Source of the DNA: Pseudomonas sp. LS-2
GTDB taxonomy: Bacteria; Pseudomonadota; Gammaproteobacteria; Pseudomonadales; Pseudomonadaceae
Reading direction: 5' to 3'
Length of the DNA: 64,000 nt
NCBI RefSeq assembly: GCF_003605735.1
Contig: NZ_QXTJ01000041.1
Span: 1 to 64,000, forward strand
The notes beneath the pieces were generated by a model. The model worked only from the letters and a program-made list of their open reading frames with translations. It was not told the origin of the DNA and searched no databases. Position 1 is the stretch's first letter. Each line of letters begins with the position of its first letter. Position numbers and translations under genes: made by a program. Positions 44,997-54,248 of this stretch are shown piece by piece.

Positions 44997-46580
44997 ATGA
45001 CCAGACAGGCCGCCGAAGTCGCGAAACGCCGCACTTTCGCCATTATTTCCCACCCCGATGCCGGTAAGACCACCATCACTGAAAAGCTTCTGCTGATGGG
45101 CAAGGCGATTGCCGTCGCCGGTACGGTCAAATCCCGCAAATCCGATCGCCATGCCACGTCCGACTGGATGGAGATGGAGAAACAGCGGGGTATTTCCATT
45201 ACCACATCGGTCATGCAGTTCCCGTATCGCGAACACATGATCAACCTGCTCGACACCCCGGGCCACGAAGACTTCTCCGAAGACACCTACCGCACGCTGA
45301 CCGCAGTGGACTCGGCACTGATGGTCCTCGACGGCGGTAAAGGTGTCGAGCCTCGCACCATCGCCCTGATGGACGTCTGCCGTCTGCGTGACACGCCAAT
45401 CGTCAGCTTCATCAACAAGCTCGACCGCGACATCCGCGACCCGATCGAACTGCTCGACGAAATCGAAGCGGTCCTGAAGATCAAGGCTGCGCCGATCACC
45501 TGGCCGATCGGTTGCTACCGCGATTTCAAGGGCGTGTACCACCTGGCCGACGACTACATCATTGTCTACACCGCTGGTCACGGCCATGAACGCACCGAAA
45601 CCAAGATCATCCAGAAGCTGGATTCCGACGAGGCCCGCGCGCATCTGGGCGACGAGTACGACCGCTTCGTCGAGCAGCTGGAACTGGTGCAAGGCGCCTG
45701 TCACACCTTCGATCAGCAGGAGTTCCTGGACGGTCAGCTGACCCCGGTGTTCTTCGGGACTGCACTGGGTAACTTCGGTGTCGATCACGTACTCGACGCC
45801 GTGGTCGACTGGGCCCCGCTGCCGCTGCCGCGTGTTGCCAACGAGCGGACCGTCGAGCCTGTCGAAGAGAAGTTCTCAGGCTTCGTGTTCAAGATTCAGG
45901 CGAACATGGACCCCAAGCACCGCGACCGTATCGCGTTCATGCGCATCTGCTCGGGCAAGTACGACAAGGGCATGAAAATGCGCCATGTCCGTACCGGCAA
46001 AGATGTACGCATCGGTGACGCACTGACGTTCTTCTCCAGCGAGCGTGAGCAACTGGAAGAAGCCTACGCCGGTGACATCATCGGTCTGCACAACCACGGC
46101 ACGATCCAGATCGGCGACACTTTCACCGAAGGCGAAGCGCTGGGCTTTACCGGTATCCCGCACTTCGCTCCGGAACTGTTCCGTCGTGTGCGTCTGAAGG
46201 ATCCGCTGAAATCCAAGCAGTTGCGTCAGGGTCTGCAGCAGCTCGCAGAAGAGGGCGCCACGCAGGTGTTCTTCCCGACGCGCAGCAACGACATCATTCT
46301 GGGCGCCGTCGGTGTGCTGCAGTTCGATGTGGTCGCCAGCCGCCTGAAGGAAGAATACAAGGTCGAATGCGCCTACGAGCCGATTACCGTGTGGTCAGCC
46401 CGCTGGATCGACAGCAGCGACAAGAAGAAGCTCGAGGAATTCGAGAACAAGGCCGTGGAAAACCTGGCCCTGGACGGCGGCGGTCACCTGACCTATCTGG
46501 CGCCGACCCGGGTCAATCTGGCCCTGATGGAAGAGCGCTGGCCGGATATCAAATTCCGTGCGACGCGTGAGCATCATTAA
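44997..46580 (+). CDS. prfC: Peptide chain release factor 3
   Basis: This 527-aa translational GTPase recycles RF1 and RF2 from the ribosome after peptide release. G-motifs are present in order: HPDAGKTT (G1), RGISITTS (G2), DTPGHEDF (G3) and NKLDRD (G4), followed by domain II and the RF3-specific C-terminal domain. Length is that of E. coli RF3. It is monocistronic, divergent from opuC, and followed by a strong hairpin. Confidence 0.95.
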   Translation: MTRQAAEVAKRRTFAIISHPDAGKTTITEKLLLMGKAIAVAGTVKSRKSDRHATSDWMEMEKQRGISITTSVMQFPYREHMINLLDTPGHEDFSEDTYRTLTAVDSALMVLDGGKGVEPRTIALMDVCRLRDTPIVSFINKLDRDIRDPIELLDEIEAVLKIKAAPITWPIGCYRDFKGVYHLADDYIIVYTAGHGHERTETKIIQKLDSDEARAHLGDEYDRFVEQLELVQGACHTFDQQEFLDGQLTPVFFGTALGNFGVDHVLDAVVDWAPLPLPRVANERTVEPVEEKFSGFVFKIQANMDPKHRDRIAFMRICSGKYDKGMKMRHVRTGKDVRIGDALTFFSSEREQLEEAYAGDIIGLHNHGTIQIGDTFTEGEALGFTGIPHFAPELFRRVRLKDPLKSKQLRQGLQQLAEEGATQVFFPTRSNDIILGAVGVLQFDVVASRLKEEYKVECAYEPITVWSARWIDSSDKKKLEEFENKAVENLALDGGGHLTYLAPTRVNLALMEERWPDIKFRATREHH

Positions 46581-46592
46581 GATGTGATCCAT

Positions 46593-46623
46593 GATCGTTC
46601 CCACGCAGAGCGTGGGAACGATC
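46593..46623. repeat. Palindromic repeat GATCGTTCCCACG, terminator-like
   Basis: A perfect 13-bp stem GATCGTTCCCACG/CGTGGGAACGATC with loop CAGAG lies 12 bp after prfC and 14 bp before the end of the convergent ggt gene. The sequence resembles a palindrome dispersed widely in Pseudomonas genomes and may terminate both genes. Confidence 0.7.
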
Positions 46624-46637
46624 ACTCCAAGACACGG

Positions 46638-48305
46638 TTACTTAACCACCATCCCCACTCCCCGCCCACGCGGGTCGGACGCGGTTTCGACTTTCGTGCC
46701 GTCGATCTTGATCGCCTGCACGTTGCCCATCGACCAGCCTTGATCCTTGAGCGTATAGCCCATGGTCTCCAGTTCTTCGGCCACCGGTATCGGCAGAGGC
46801 GCGAATTTCTCGGTGAAGATCGTGTCCTTCGGCAACAACTGGTGATGAACCCGCTGCGCCGCGACGGCATCCTTCAACGGCATGTGGAAATCATAGAGAT
46901 TGTTCAGCACCTGAAAGACCGTGGTGAAAATCCTCGAGCCGCCGGGCGTCCCCAACACCAGCGTCACTACGCCGTCACGCGTCACCAGGCCAGGACTCAT
47001 CGACGACAGCATGCGCTTGCCCGGCTCGATGGCATTCGCATCGCCACCGACCACACCGAACGCATTGGCAACGCCCGGCTTTGAGCTGAAGTCGTCCATC
47101 TCGTCATTCATCAAGAAGCCCGCTCCCTCGACCACCACGCCGCTGCCGTAATCCCAGTTCAGGGTGTAGGTGTTGCTGACTGCGTTGCCGCTGGAGTCGA
47201 CGATGGAAAAGTGCGTGGTCTGGTGCGACTCAAGACCGGCCTTGATATGTTCGGTCGGTGAAATCGCATTCGGGTTGACCTCTTGAGCCCGCTGGACGAG
47301 ATAAGCGTGGTCTGTCAGCTGGCTGACTGGCGCTTTGGAGAAGTCCGGATCGCCGAGGTAGTTTGCGCGGTCAGCGAACACGCGCTTCTCAATTTCCGCC
47401 AGCAGGTGAATGTAGCGCGCCGAGTTCAGCGGCACGCCTTTGAAGTCGCTGCTCAACTGCTGCTTGATGCCGATCAGTTGCGCCAGCGCCACGCCGCCCG
47501 AACTGGGCAGCGGCGCGGTGTAGAGGGTGTTGCCGTCGAAGTTGACGCGCAACGGCTTGCGCCATACGGCCTTGTAATCGGCCAGGTCCTGCCTGGTGAT
47601 CAGGCCGTTGTCGTGCTGCATCTGCGCCACCAGCAAGTCAGCCGTCTGCCCCTGATAGAACTCGTTGGCGCCCTTGTCGCCGATACGCTCCAGGGTCTTG
47701 GCCAGTTCCGGCTGACGGAAGGTCTCACCGGTTTTCATGCCGCCGAAGTAGTCGCCAAAGTTGGTTTTGCCGTTGAGCTGCTTGATCGCCGCTTCGCCGT
47801 ACATGTATTGCTTGTCGGCGACTTTGAAGCCGTTCCTGGCGTAGCCGATCGCCGGGGTCAGCAGTTCGGCCCATGGCAATTTGCCGAATTTCTGATGCGC
47901 TTCCCACAGGCCCATGACGGTGCCGGGCACGCCGGAAGCACGGGCGCCCACCAGGCTCATGCCCGGAATGACGTTGCCCTTTTCATCCAGATACATGTCG
48001 CGGCTTGCGGCCTTGGGAGCGGTTTCGCGGTAGTCGAGAAAGTAGGGCTTGCCCTTGATGAACAGGGTCATGAACCCTCCGCCGCCAATGTTGCCGGCTT
48101 CGGGGTACGTCACGGCCAATGTGAATGCCGTGGCGACTGCCGCATCAACGGCATTCCCGCCTTTCTTCAGAATCTGCGCAGCGACTTGCGCGCCGTATTG
48201 ATCAGGCGCTGCAACGGCGCCGCCTTCCAGCGCGATGGCATACACCGGTGAACTCGCGGCGAAGATCACCGACAAGGCTAGGGTCTTGAGGGTCACGACT
48301 CGCAT
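46638..48305 (-). CDS. ggt: Gamma-glutamyltranspeptidase
   Basis: This 555-aa periplasmic Ntn-hydrolase removes the gamma-glutamyl group from glutathione and related compounds. It has a signal peptide (MRVVTLKTLALSVIFAASSP), the large-subunit signature GSASGVPGT-like stretch ARASGVPGTVMG and the autocleavage site before T364 (TTHFSIVDSSGNAVSNT). The small subunit carries SSMSPGLV and GTPGGSRIFTTVFQ. The precursor should self-cleave at T364. It is a single gene, convergent with prfC. Confidence 0.92.
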   Translation of the reverse strand: MRVVTLKTLALSVIFAASSPVYAIALEGGAVAAPDQYGAQVAAQILKKGGNAVDAAVATAFTLAVTYPEAGNIGGGGFMTLFIKGKPYFLDYRETAPKAASRDMYLDEKGNVIPGMSLVGARASGVPGTVMGLWEAHQKFGKLPWAELLTPAIGYARNGFKVADKQYMYGEAAIKQLNGKTNFGDYFGGMKTGETFRQPELAKTLERIGDKGANEFYQGQTADLLVAQMQHDNGLITRQDLADYKAVWRKPLRVNFDGNTLYTAPLPSSGGVALAQLIGIKQQLSSDFKGVPLNSARYIHLLAEIEKRVFADRANYLGDPDFSKAPVSQLTDHAYLVQRAQEVNPNAISPTEHIKAGLESHQTTHFSIVDSSGNAVSNTYTLNWDYGSGVVVEGAGFLMNDEMDDFSSKPGVANAFGVVGGDANAIEPGKRMLSSMSPGLVTRDGVVTLVLGTPGGSRIFTTVFQVLNNLYDFHMPLKDAVAAQRVHHQLLPKDTIFTEKFAPLPIPVAEELETMGYTLKDQGWSMGNVQAIKIDGTKVETASDPRGRGVGMVVK

Positions 48306-48429
48306 GGGGCTTCCTTAATGAGCGGATGCGACAGCTTGGTACGCGGGTGCTGTATGAAAGCTGTCTGAAGGCTGACGAGACTAACGGTCCAGTCGCTCAT
48401 TAATGATGAAACTTCCCGCAAACGCAAAT

Positions 48430-48447
48430 GGCCACCCGAAGGTGGCC
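48430..48447 (-). terminator. Terminator hairpin after the epimerase gene
   Basis: GGCCACC and GGTGGCC pair around a TTCG loop on the minus strand, followed by ATTTGCG, 23 bp after the stop codon. Confidence 0.6.
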
Positions 48448-48470
48448 GTTCATTGCACGTCAGCGGCGTA

Positions 48471-49370
48471 TCAACCTTTGAGCATGTCGTGCTTGATCCA
48501 CTCGATCACCGACGTGCGCTTAGGCACCCAGCCCAACAACTCGCGAGCGTTTTTGCCGCGGACCCGGCTGTTGGAGCCCAGGCCGTAGTTGGCCATCTCA
48601 TAGCCCCATTCTGCTTCTGCGTCTTTCAGCGGCCAGTCCTGAGACTTACCAAGCCCCATCGCTTCGGCCATGGCATTGGTCATGTCGACGAAAGATGCTT
48701 CCCCGCTTTCGACGAAGTAGAACGTACCCGCCGGGTTCTTCTCCAGCGCCAGCGCATACAGCTCGACAACGTCCTCGATGAAGACGTTGGACCAGACGTT
48801 TTCCCCCGGGCCGACGTGGCGCACGATGCCGCTCTTGCGGGCCTGTTTTAGCAGCCGCGGCAACTGCACGCTGTCGCGGTCCACGCCCAGGCTCAGGCCG
48901 TAGATCAAGGTGTTGCAGATCACGGCGGAGCGCACGCCGTCTTTTGCAGAGGCGATAACCAGATCGTCGATGGCGACGCGCGCGGCTTTGTCAGGGGTCG
49001 CGGCAGGCAACGTGTCTTCATAGTAAATCTGGCCGCCGCCCTTACCGCCGGACGCATCACCGACGATGCTCGAACCGCTGGTATGCAGGAGAGGTTTGTT
49101 CGAACCTTTCAGCCCCTCGATCAGCGCTTCCACTGCGCCCCTGTGATCGCTGCTAGCCGCGTTGATCACGCCATCGGCCTTGCGCGCCTGTTCGATCAGC
49201 ATTGCCCTGTCGTCGAGCGTGCCAATCACCGGAACGATACCCAGGGTTTTCATTTCATCGGCCTGCTCGGCGCTGCGCACCAGGCCAGTGACCTGATGGC
49301 CCTTTTTGACCAGGCCGGTTGCGATGGAGCCACCGATAAAACCTGCGGCGCCGGTAATGAAAATGTTCAT
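48471..49370 (-). CDS. NAD-dependent epimerase/dehydratase family protein
   Basis: This 299-aa short-chain-type protein has the Rossmann motif ITGAAGFIGGSIATGLV at the N-terminus and SSDHRGAV later. The usual YxxxK catalytic pair is not obvious, so it may be an atypical reductase or NmrA-like NAD(P) sensor. ATG 49370 is chosen because the Rossmann strand begins at residue 2; the frame upstream to 49448 is not plausible. It stands alone, and its substrate is unknown. Confidence 0.75.
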   Translation of the reverse strand: MNIFITGAAGFIGGSIATGLVKKGHQVTGLVRSAEQADEMKTLGIVPVIGTLDDRAMLIEQARKADGVINAASSDHRGAVEALIEGLKGSNKPLLHTSGSSIVGDASGGKGGGQIYYEDTLPAATPDKAARVAIDDLVIASAKDGVRSAVICNTLIYGLSLGVDRDSVQLPRLLKQARKSGIVRHVGPGENVWSNVFIEDVVELYALALEKNPAGTFYFVESGEASFVDMTNAMAEAMGLGKSQDWPLKDAEAEWGYEMANYGLGSNSRVRGKNARELLGWVPKRTSVIEWIKHDMLKG

Positions 49371-49495
49371 GGGATGACTCCTGTGTGATGTAAATGATGG
49401 AGTCAGTATCGGCGTGTGATTCGATACGAAAAAGGCAGCTGAGCCCAAATGACTATTGCGTGCAGGTCACGAATAGCCGATTCACCACCACTTTT

Positions 49496-49562
49496 TGTAG
49501 CAGTGCGGCTTGCCGACGGAGGCGCGCTTGACACCCCTACCGCCGGCAAACGAGATTACTAC
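49496..49562. repeat. Degenerate REP element, CTGTAGCAG class
   Basis: TTGTAGCAGTGCGGCTTGCC faces ACCGCCGGCAAACGAGATTACTAC-type sequence; the right arm has diverged from the standard copies. It lies between two minus-strand genes. Confidence 0.55.
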
Positions 49563-49568
49563 ACAAGC

Positions 49569-50501
49569 TCACAGCACCACCCGCTCACGCCGCAGATTCA
49601 GCGCCAGCACGCTGCTCAACACAACGACCGAACCCACGACCACCATGACCGAGGGCATTTCCCCGAGCAGCACCGAGGCGATGGCGATGGCCATGGGTGG
49701 TGTCAGGTACAGGCTCATGGAGGCGCGGCTGACTTCCATGTGTTTGAGCACGTATGCCCAAGCCAGATAGGCCAGCGCACTGGGAAAAAAGCCAAGCACA
49801 CCCACGGCAATGTTGACCCGCAGCGGTGCATTGACGATTTCGCCCATCAGTCCGGGCAAGTAAATGAGCAGGAAAAAGGTCCCGGCCCAGATCGTGTAGC
49901 AGACCATGGTCAGACCGTCGTAACGGTGGCTGTAGCGCTTTTGCAGTGAGAAATAGACGCTCCAGGAAAATGCCGCGAGCAAGACCAGCAAGCCGCGCAC
50001 ATCGATATGCCCGAAACCGCGATCCCCGGTGATGACAATTGCCACGCCGACCAGTCCCCACGCCACGCAGGTCCAGCGCCAGCCGCTGACGCGCTCCTTG
50101 AACACGAAATGTGCGAGCAGTGCAGTGAACAGCGGCATCGATTGAATCAGCACGCTCGATGCCCCGGCAGTGACGCCCGCCTGGCCGAAATTCAGCGCGA
50201 TGTGATGCAGGCTGACCGCGAAAAAACCCAGCACGCCGAGCAGCGGAAGGTCCCTCAAACGCGGCAGCGAAATACGCAGTGAAGAGGCGATGATCGCCAT
50301 GAATACCGATGCAATGATGAAGCGCAGCAAGGCCAGATGGCCGGGTTCGTAGCCTTGGAGGCCGATGCGGATCCCGGTCGGCGAAAAGCCCCAGCAGGCA
50401 ATGACGAAGAAAGTCGCCAATGCCACCTTCAATCCATGCCAGCGCAAACCCGGCTGTTCAGAACCGCTCGTCAACGCAACCGGTTCGTTCACCACGCTCA
50501 T
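49569..50501 (-). CDS. DMT-superfamily (EamA) transporter
   Basis: This 310-aa inner-membrane protein has about ten helices in two EamA repeats (first near FFVIACWGFSPTGIRIGLQG, second near AFSWSVYFSLQKRY). Such proteins mostly export amino acids or metabolites. The start at 50501 is MSVVNEPVAL; upstream codons to 50597 would overlap the divergent LysR promoter. A LysR gene begins 113 bp away on the other strand and probably controls it. Confidence 0.82.
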   Translation of the reverse strand: MSVVNEPVALTSGSEQPGLRWHGLKVALATFFVIACWGFSPTGIRIGLQGYEPGHLALLRFIIASVFMAIIASSLRISLPRLRDLPLLGVLGFFAVSLHHIALNFGQAGVTAGASSVLIQSMPLFTALLAHFVFKERVSGWRWTCVAWGLVGVAIVITGDRGFGHIDVRGLLVLLAAFSWSVYFSLQKRYSHRYDGLTMVCYTIWAGTFFLLIYLPGLMGEIVNAPLRVNIAVGVLGFFPSALAYLAWAYVLKHMEVSRASMSLYLTPPMAIAIASVLLGEMPSVMVVVGSVVVLSSVLALNLRRERVVL

Positions 50502-50613
50502 ATCGATGCTCCCACTCGCAGACGTTTTACCCGCGCTTGGCTGCGAGTATCGAAACAACCTATGCTCACCACAACCGAACAATAATGACGCAACCATTCA
50601 CTTTTGGTGATGC

Positions 50614-51486
50614 ATGGAACTGGCCCAGATCCGTATGTTCAAGACCGTCGCCGACACGGGCAGCATCGCCCGTGCGGCTGAGGTTCTGCACTGCGTGCCG
50701 TCGAACATCACAGCGCGCATCAAGGCGCTGGAGGCAGAGCTCGGTACCGAATTGTTCTTTCGCCATGGCCGGGGTTTGCGCATCAGCCCGGCGGGAGAAA
50801 TCTTTCTGACCTACGCCGGGCGAATGCTCAGCCTGGCGGAAGAAGCCAAGCGTGCGGTGCATCCCGATGCAACCCCTTCTGGCCCCTTGCGCATTGGTGC
50901 CATCGAGTCGTCAGCCACGTCACGATTACCGCGATTACTCGCGCGTTTTCACGCGCGCTATCCAGACGTGTCTCTGGAGCTGACGACCGGCACCGGCCCG
51001 CAACTGCTGGATGCCACGCTCAATCACAAACTCGACGGCGCGATTGTTGCCATTGACGTCAAACGACCCAGACTCAAGCGCACGTCGATGTATCGCGAGG
51101 ATCTGGTGCTTATCGCCGCCGAATCCCTGGGGCCGATTCGCAGCGCGGCAGATCTGCAGGGCAAATCGATCTTCATGTGGCCCGAAGGCTGTCCGTATCG
51201 CGCCGCACTGGAACGCTGGTTGCTGAACAACGGCCAGACGCAGCCCATCATCAGCATCGCCAGTTACGGCACCATCGTGGGTTGTGTCAGTGCGGGGGCG
51301 GGCGTTGCGCTGGTGCCCAAAGGCGTGTTCGAGCAGTACCACAAAGGCTCTGGCTGGGTGGGTTACGAATTTGCGGAACTGACCTCCATCGACAACCTGT
51401 TCTACTGGCACGAAAACGCTGAACACCATCCGGCGAGGGAGGCGTTCGTAGAGATGTTGCGTGCGGAGTTCAGTGGGGTTCGGTAG
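50614..51486 (+). CDS. LysR-family transcriptional regulator, divergent from the DMT exporter
   Basis: This 290-aa protein has an N-terminal winged helix (VADTGSIARAAEVLHCVPSN, residues 10-30) and a substrate-binding-fold effector domain. Divergence from the EamA transporter gene with a 112-bp gap suggests that it activates that exporter in response to a small molecule. The inducer is not predictable. Confidence 0.85.
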   Translation: MELAQIRMFKTVADTGSIARAAEVLHCVPSNITARIKALEAELGTELFFRHGRGLRISPAGEIFLTYAGRMLSLAEEAKRAVHPDATPSGPLRIGAIESSATSRLPRLLARFHARYPDVSLELTTGTGPQLLDATLNHKLDGAIVAIDVKRPRLKRTSMYREDLVLIAAESLGPIRSAADLQGKSIFMWPEGCPYRAALERWLLNNGQTQPIISIASYGTIVGCVSAGAGVALVPKGVFEQYHKGSGWVGYEFAELTSIDNLFYWHENAEHHPAREAFVEMLRAEFSGVR

Positions 51487-51496
51487 ATCAGACTGC

Positions 51497-51657
51497 TTCT
51501 GGCCGCAGGCCGTGGGAGTTCGGCTTGCCAGCGATCTGCCGGGCACCGGCAGTAGAATCAGACACTTCGCCGTGTCAGGTGTATCCCGCCCGCCGGATTT
51601 GCTGCCGCTTCGCGCCAGATCGCTGGCAAGCCAAGCTCCCACGGCCTCTGGCCAGAA
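51497..51657. repeat. 161-bp element with 42-bp terminal inverted repeats
   Basis: The left arm (starts TTCTGGCCGCAGGCCGTGGG, 42 bp to 51538) and right arm (51616-51657, ends ACGGCCTCTGGCCAGAA) match at 38 of 42 positions when one is reversed. The 77-bp centre has GGGCACCGGC and further short palindromes but no coding frame. The inner GGCTTGCCAGCGATCTG is REP-like, so this may be a REP pair or a small non-autonomous mobile element. Confidence 0.65.
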
Positions 51658-51707
51658 TCAAGAGCACCCTCCACAGCAAGCCGGAAGGCTAGTGGATTAA
51701 CGCCGCC

Positions 51708-52604
51708 TCAAGCCGCGTAATTCGCCAATTTCTGCTGAATGAAATCCAGAAAACACTGGATCCGCAAAGCCAACTGCGAGTTGCGGTAGTACACCGCGTG
51801 AATCGGCTGGCGATAGCCGCTGTTGGCCTCGGGCAGGATGACGTTCAGTCGCCCTGACCGGATGTCCTCATGGGTCATGAAGTGCGACAGGCAGACGATC
51901 CCCTCCCCCGCGAGCGCCAGTTGACGCAGCGTCTCGCCGCTGGAAGCCGATACCGTCGGATGAATGAACAAGCGATCGCCGTCGGCATGCCGCAACGGCC
52001 AGTGATTGAGGGTTTCGGTCTGAGTGAAGCCCAACAGCGAATGCCCGCTCAACGCTTCCACGTTCTTCGGTCTGCCGTGTTTTTTCAGGTATTCGGGGCT
52101 GGCCAGGATGTTCAGCGGACTGGTGCCCAGCGAGCGCGCATGCAGCGTCGAATCGGCGAGGGCACCGATGCGGATTGCCACGTCGGTGCTCTGTTCCAGC
52201 AGATCGATGATCAGATCATTGCTGTTGAGCTCCAGTTGAATGTCCGGGTACATCGCCCGAAACTCAGCGACGTAGGGCACGATGGAGTGCAGCATGAACG
52301 GCGAGGCGGCGTTGATCCGCAAGCGCCCGGACGGCGTCTGCTGACGCAACGACAAGCGCTCTTCCAACTCCTCCATCTGCGCGAGAATCTGCCTTGCATG
52401 CTCAAGGAAAAACTTGCCTTCCTCGGTCAGGTCCATGCGCCGGGTCGTGCGGTTGATCAACGTGGTGTCGAGCTTGGCTTCAAGCCGTGACAAGGTGCGA
52501 CTGATCGCCGACGGCGTCTGGCCAATCTGCTCGGCAGCGGCCGAAATCGAACCGCTTTCGATCACTGAAACGAACACCTGCAATTCATCGGATCGGGCTT
52601 TCAC
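51708..52604 (-). CDS. LysR-family transcriptional regulator
   Basis: This 298-aa regulator has the winged helix FVSVIESGSISAAAEQIGQT near the N-terminus and ends ...IQCFLDFIQQKL, the CrgA/AaeR-like subgroup of LysR proteins. GTG 52604 follows GGAGGA at 6 bp, whereas the upstream frame has no site. It precedes nothing on its strand; the mdaB gene lies 277 bp upstream in the same direction, separated by a TetR remnant. Control of mdaB and the quinol-monooxygenase gene is possible but inferred. Confidence 0.83.
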   Translation of the reverse strand: MKARSDELQVFVSVIESGSISAAAEQIGQTPSAISRTLSRLEAKLDTTLINRTTRRMDLTEEGKFFLEHARQILAQMEELEERLSLRQQTPSGRLRINAASPFMLHSIVPYVAEFRAMYPDIQLELNSNDLIIDLLEQSTDVAIRIGALADSTLHARSLGTSPLNILASPEYLKKHGRPKNVEALSGHSLLGFTQTETLNHWPLRHADGDRLFIHPTVSASSGETLRQLALAGEGIVCLSHFMTHEDIRSGRLNVILPEANSGYRQPIHAVYYRNSQLALRIQCFLDFIQQKLANYAA

Positions 52605-52680
52605 TGTTGTCCTCCGCTCAAAGGCAGGCTGGATATTAGCGCTGTTTGGAGCAAAAGACCGAGCGTTCACGAATGTCCTC

Positions 52681-52809
52681 TCACGGCAACAGCCCGGCCA
52701 AACGGTAGGAGTGAATGCTCGCGCTCTTGACGCCGTCTTCCTTCGCCGGTTCTCGAAAGCTCAAGCCGTTATAGCCGCGGGTCTGCACCATTTTCCGGGC
52801 CGCTGCCAT
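52681..52809 (-). pseudogene. Remnant of a TetR-family regulator (DNA-binding part only)
   Basis: From ATG 52809 on the minus strand the frame reads AARKMVQTRGYNGLSFREPA then KSASIHSYRLAGLLP and stops after 42 codons. The first part is the helix-turn-helix of TetR regulators (normally ...SIHYHFPTKGDL...), after which similarity ends. No ligand domain is found. It probably marks the former regulator of mdaB, lost by deletion. Confidence 0.65.
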
Positions 52810-52833
52810 GATCGTTTCTGGACCTGATGCAAC

Positions 52834-52865
52834 AAGACCCGCGCGGCCCGATCAGGCCGCACGGG
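52834..52865. terminator. Terminator of mdaB
   Basis: CCCGCGCGGCC and GGCCGCACGGG pair (one mismatch) around CGATCA. On the minus strand, after mdaB, the stem is followed by TCTTGTT; on the plus strand by TTTTC. Confidence 0.65.
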
Positions 52866-52880
52866 TTTTCAGGCGCCGGA

Positions 52881-53465
52881 TCAGACGCCAAATACAGATG
52901 CCAGATGCGCTTCATAGCGCTTCACGTCAGCGTCGATGTTCGGCACTTTCATCACATCCACCGCCAGGAAGGTCGGCAATCCGGTCATGCCCAAGAACTG
53001 GTTGGCCTTGTGGAACGGGAAGTAGACCGCGTCCACGCCCTTGGCTTCGAAGAAGTCGGTCGGGTCGTCGAAAGCTTGCTGCGGCGCATTCCAGGTCGCT
53101 GAAATCATGTACTGCTTGCCCTGCAAGAGACCGCCGCTGCCGTACTTCTGCGAACTGTCGGAGCGCGTACGACCGTCATTGGCGTAAAGGCTGCCATGCC
53201 CTTCGGTGAAGACTTCATCGATGTACTTCTTCACGGTCCACGGCGCGCCCATCCACCAACCCGGCATCTGCCAGACGATCACATCAGCCCAGAGAAACTT
53301 CTGCACTTCTTCGGCGACATCGTAGCCACCATCGATAAAGGTCTGCTTCACGTCGAAGCCAACGCGGTCCATGAAGGCCAGTGCGGTGTCGTGGAGGGTT
53401 GCGTTGTAACGGCCTTCGGAGTGAGCGAATTGTTTGCCGCCGTTAAGGAACAGTACGTTTTTCAT
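52881..53465 (-). CDS. mdaB: NAD(P)H-dependent quinone reductase MdaB
   Basis: This 194-aa flavodoxin-fold protein (MdaB/NQO family) reduces quinones by two electrons, protecting against oxidative stress. Key parts are MKNVLFLNGGKQFAHSEGRY, VIVWQMPGWWMGAPWTVKKY and the FAD-site stretch SATWNAPQQAF. The start at 53465 gives the standard N-terminus. It is divergent from the quinol-monooxygenase-like gene, and the two are functionally linked in E. coli (mdaB-ygiN). Confidence 0.9.
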   Translation of the reverse strand: MKNVLFLNGGKQFAHSEGRYNATLHDTALAFMDRVGFDVKQTFIDGGYDVAEEVQKFLWADVIVWQMPGWWMGAPWTVKKYIDEVFTEGHGSLYANDGRTRSDSSQKYGSGGLLQGKQYMISATWNAPQQAFDDPTDFFEAKGVDAVYFPFHKANQFLGMTGLPTFLAVDVMKVPNIDADVKRYEAHLASVFGV

Positions 53466-53678
53466 AAAAAGCCTCGTCGTTGCCCGCGTCGTCAGCCCAT
53501 CAGGGCGTGGAGCGAGCGTTGGAGATGGAAAGGGTTGGAAGCTGGAATGGACGGCAGGATAACGAACACGCGAGGATGAAATAAGCGACCCCGAAGCAAA
53601 AAACATTTGCCTGACAAGCACGAATGGAACAGAGATTATTGACTTAAAATTTTCTCACTTTCATTTCAGGAGGCATCC

Positions 53679-53993
53679 ATGAGCGATCTGCACGGTTTCA
53701 TTCTTCATGCCCAGACCAAGCCGGAAAAAGCGGCTGAGTTCGAAGCGCTGTTCAGCGGCTACGTCGCGGCCAGTCGTAGCGAAGACGGCTGCATCGAATA
53801 CCACATGCTGCGCGATCAGCAGGACCCGACGCTGTTCATCTTCTACGAGATCTGGCAATCGACGGCCCATCTGAATGTCCACTCGGGTCTGCCGCACATG
53901 GCGAGCTTCTTCGAAAACCGCATGGATTATCTGGTGCGTGATTTCGATATCCGCCGGGTCGACATGATCAGCCCGTCCTCGGCCATTCGATAA
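53679..53993 (+). CDS. Antibiotic-biosynthesis-monooxygenase-type quinol monooxygenase (YgiN-like)
   Basis: This 104-aa ferredoxin-like protein has the ABM-domain pattern HAQTKPEKAAEFEALFSGYV, SEDGCIEYHMLRD and FIFYEIWQS, with H-x3-F-x3 in the last helix. YgiN-type members oxidise quinols and pair with MdaB in a quinone cycle. AGGAGG precedes the ATG. It is divergent from mdaB across 213 bp. Confidence 0.82.
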   Translation: MSDLHGFILHAQTKPEKAAEFEALFSGYVAASRSEDGCIEYHMLRDQQDPTLFIFYEIWQSTAHLNVHSGLPHMASFFENRMDYLVRDFDIRRVDMISPSSAIR

Positions 53994-54248
53994 CCCCGGC
54001 TTAGCCGACAATCAACAGGTGCGGGCCAACAGCCTGAGGTTATCCTGAGCCCTGCGGCCGGCTTTGAAACCTGCAACGGATTGAGTCAGCCTTCCGGGCG
54101 CTTGCCGAATACGCCAACGCCTGTTGCGTCATCTGAGGGAGAAAACTGCGTTTCCAGGCACCTTGATGTCGAGCCCAGACAACTGACCCGCTTCTGAGCC
54201 TCCTAAGGTGTGCGAGCGCAATTTTCGCCAACCTCTTCTGGAGCTGTC

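Noticed and set aside
54040..54231. 63-codon minus-strand frame before the cupin gene
   Set aside because: No ribosome site, no recognisable domain and no conserved context.
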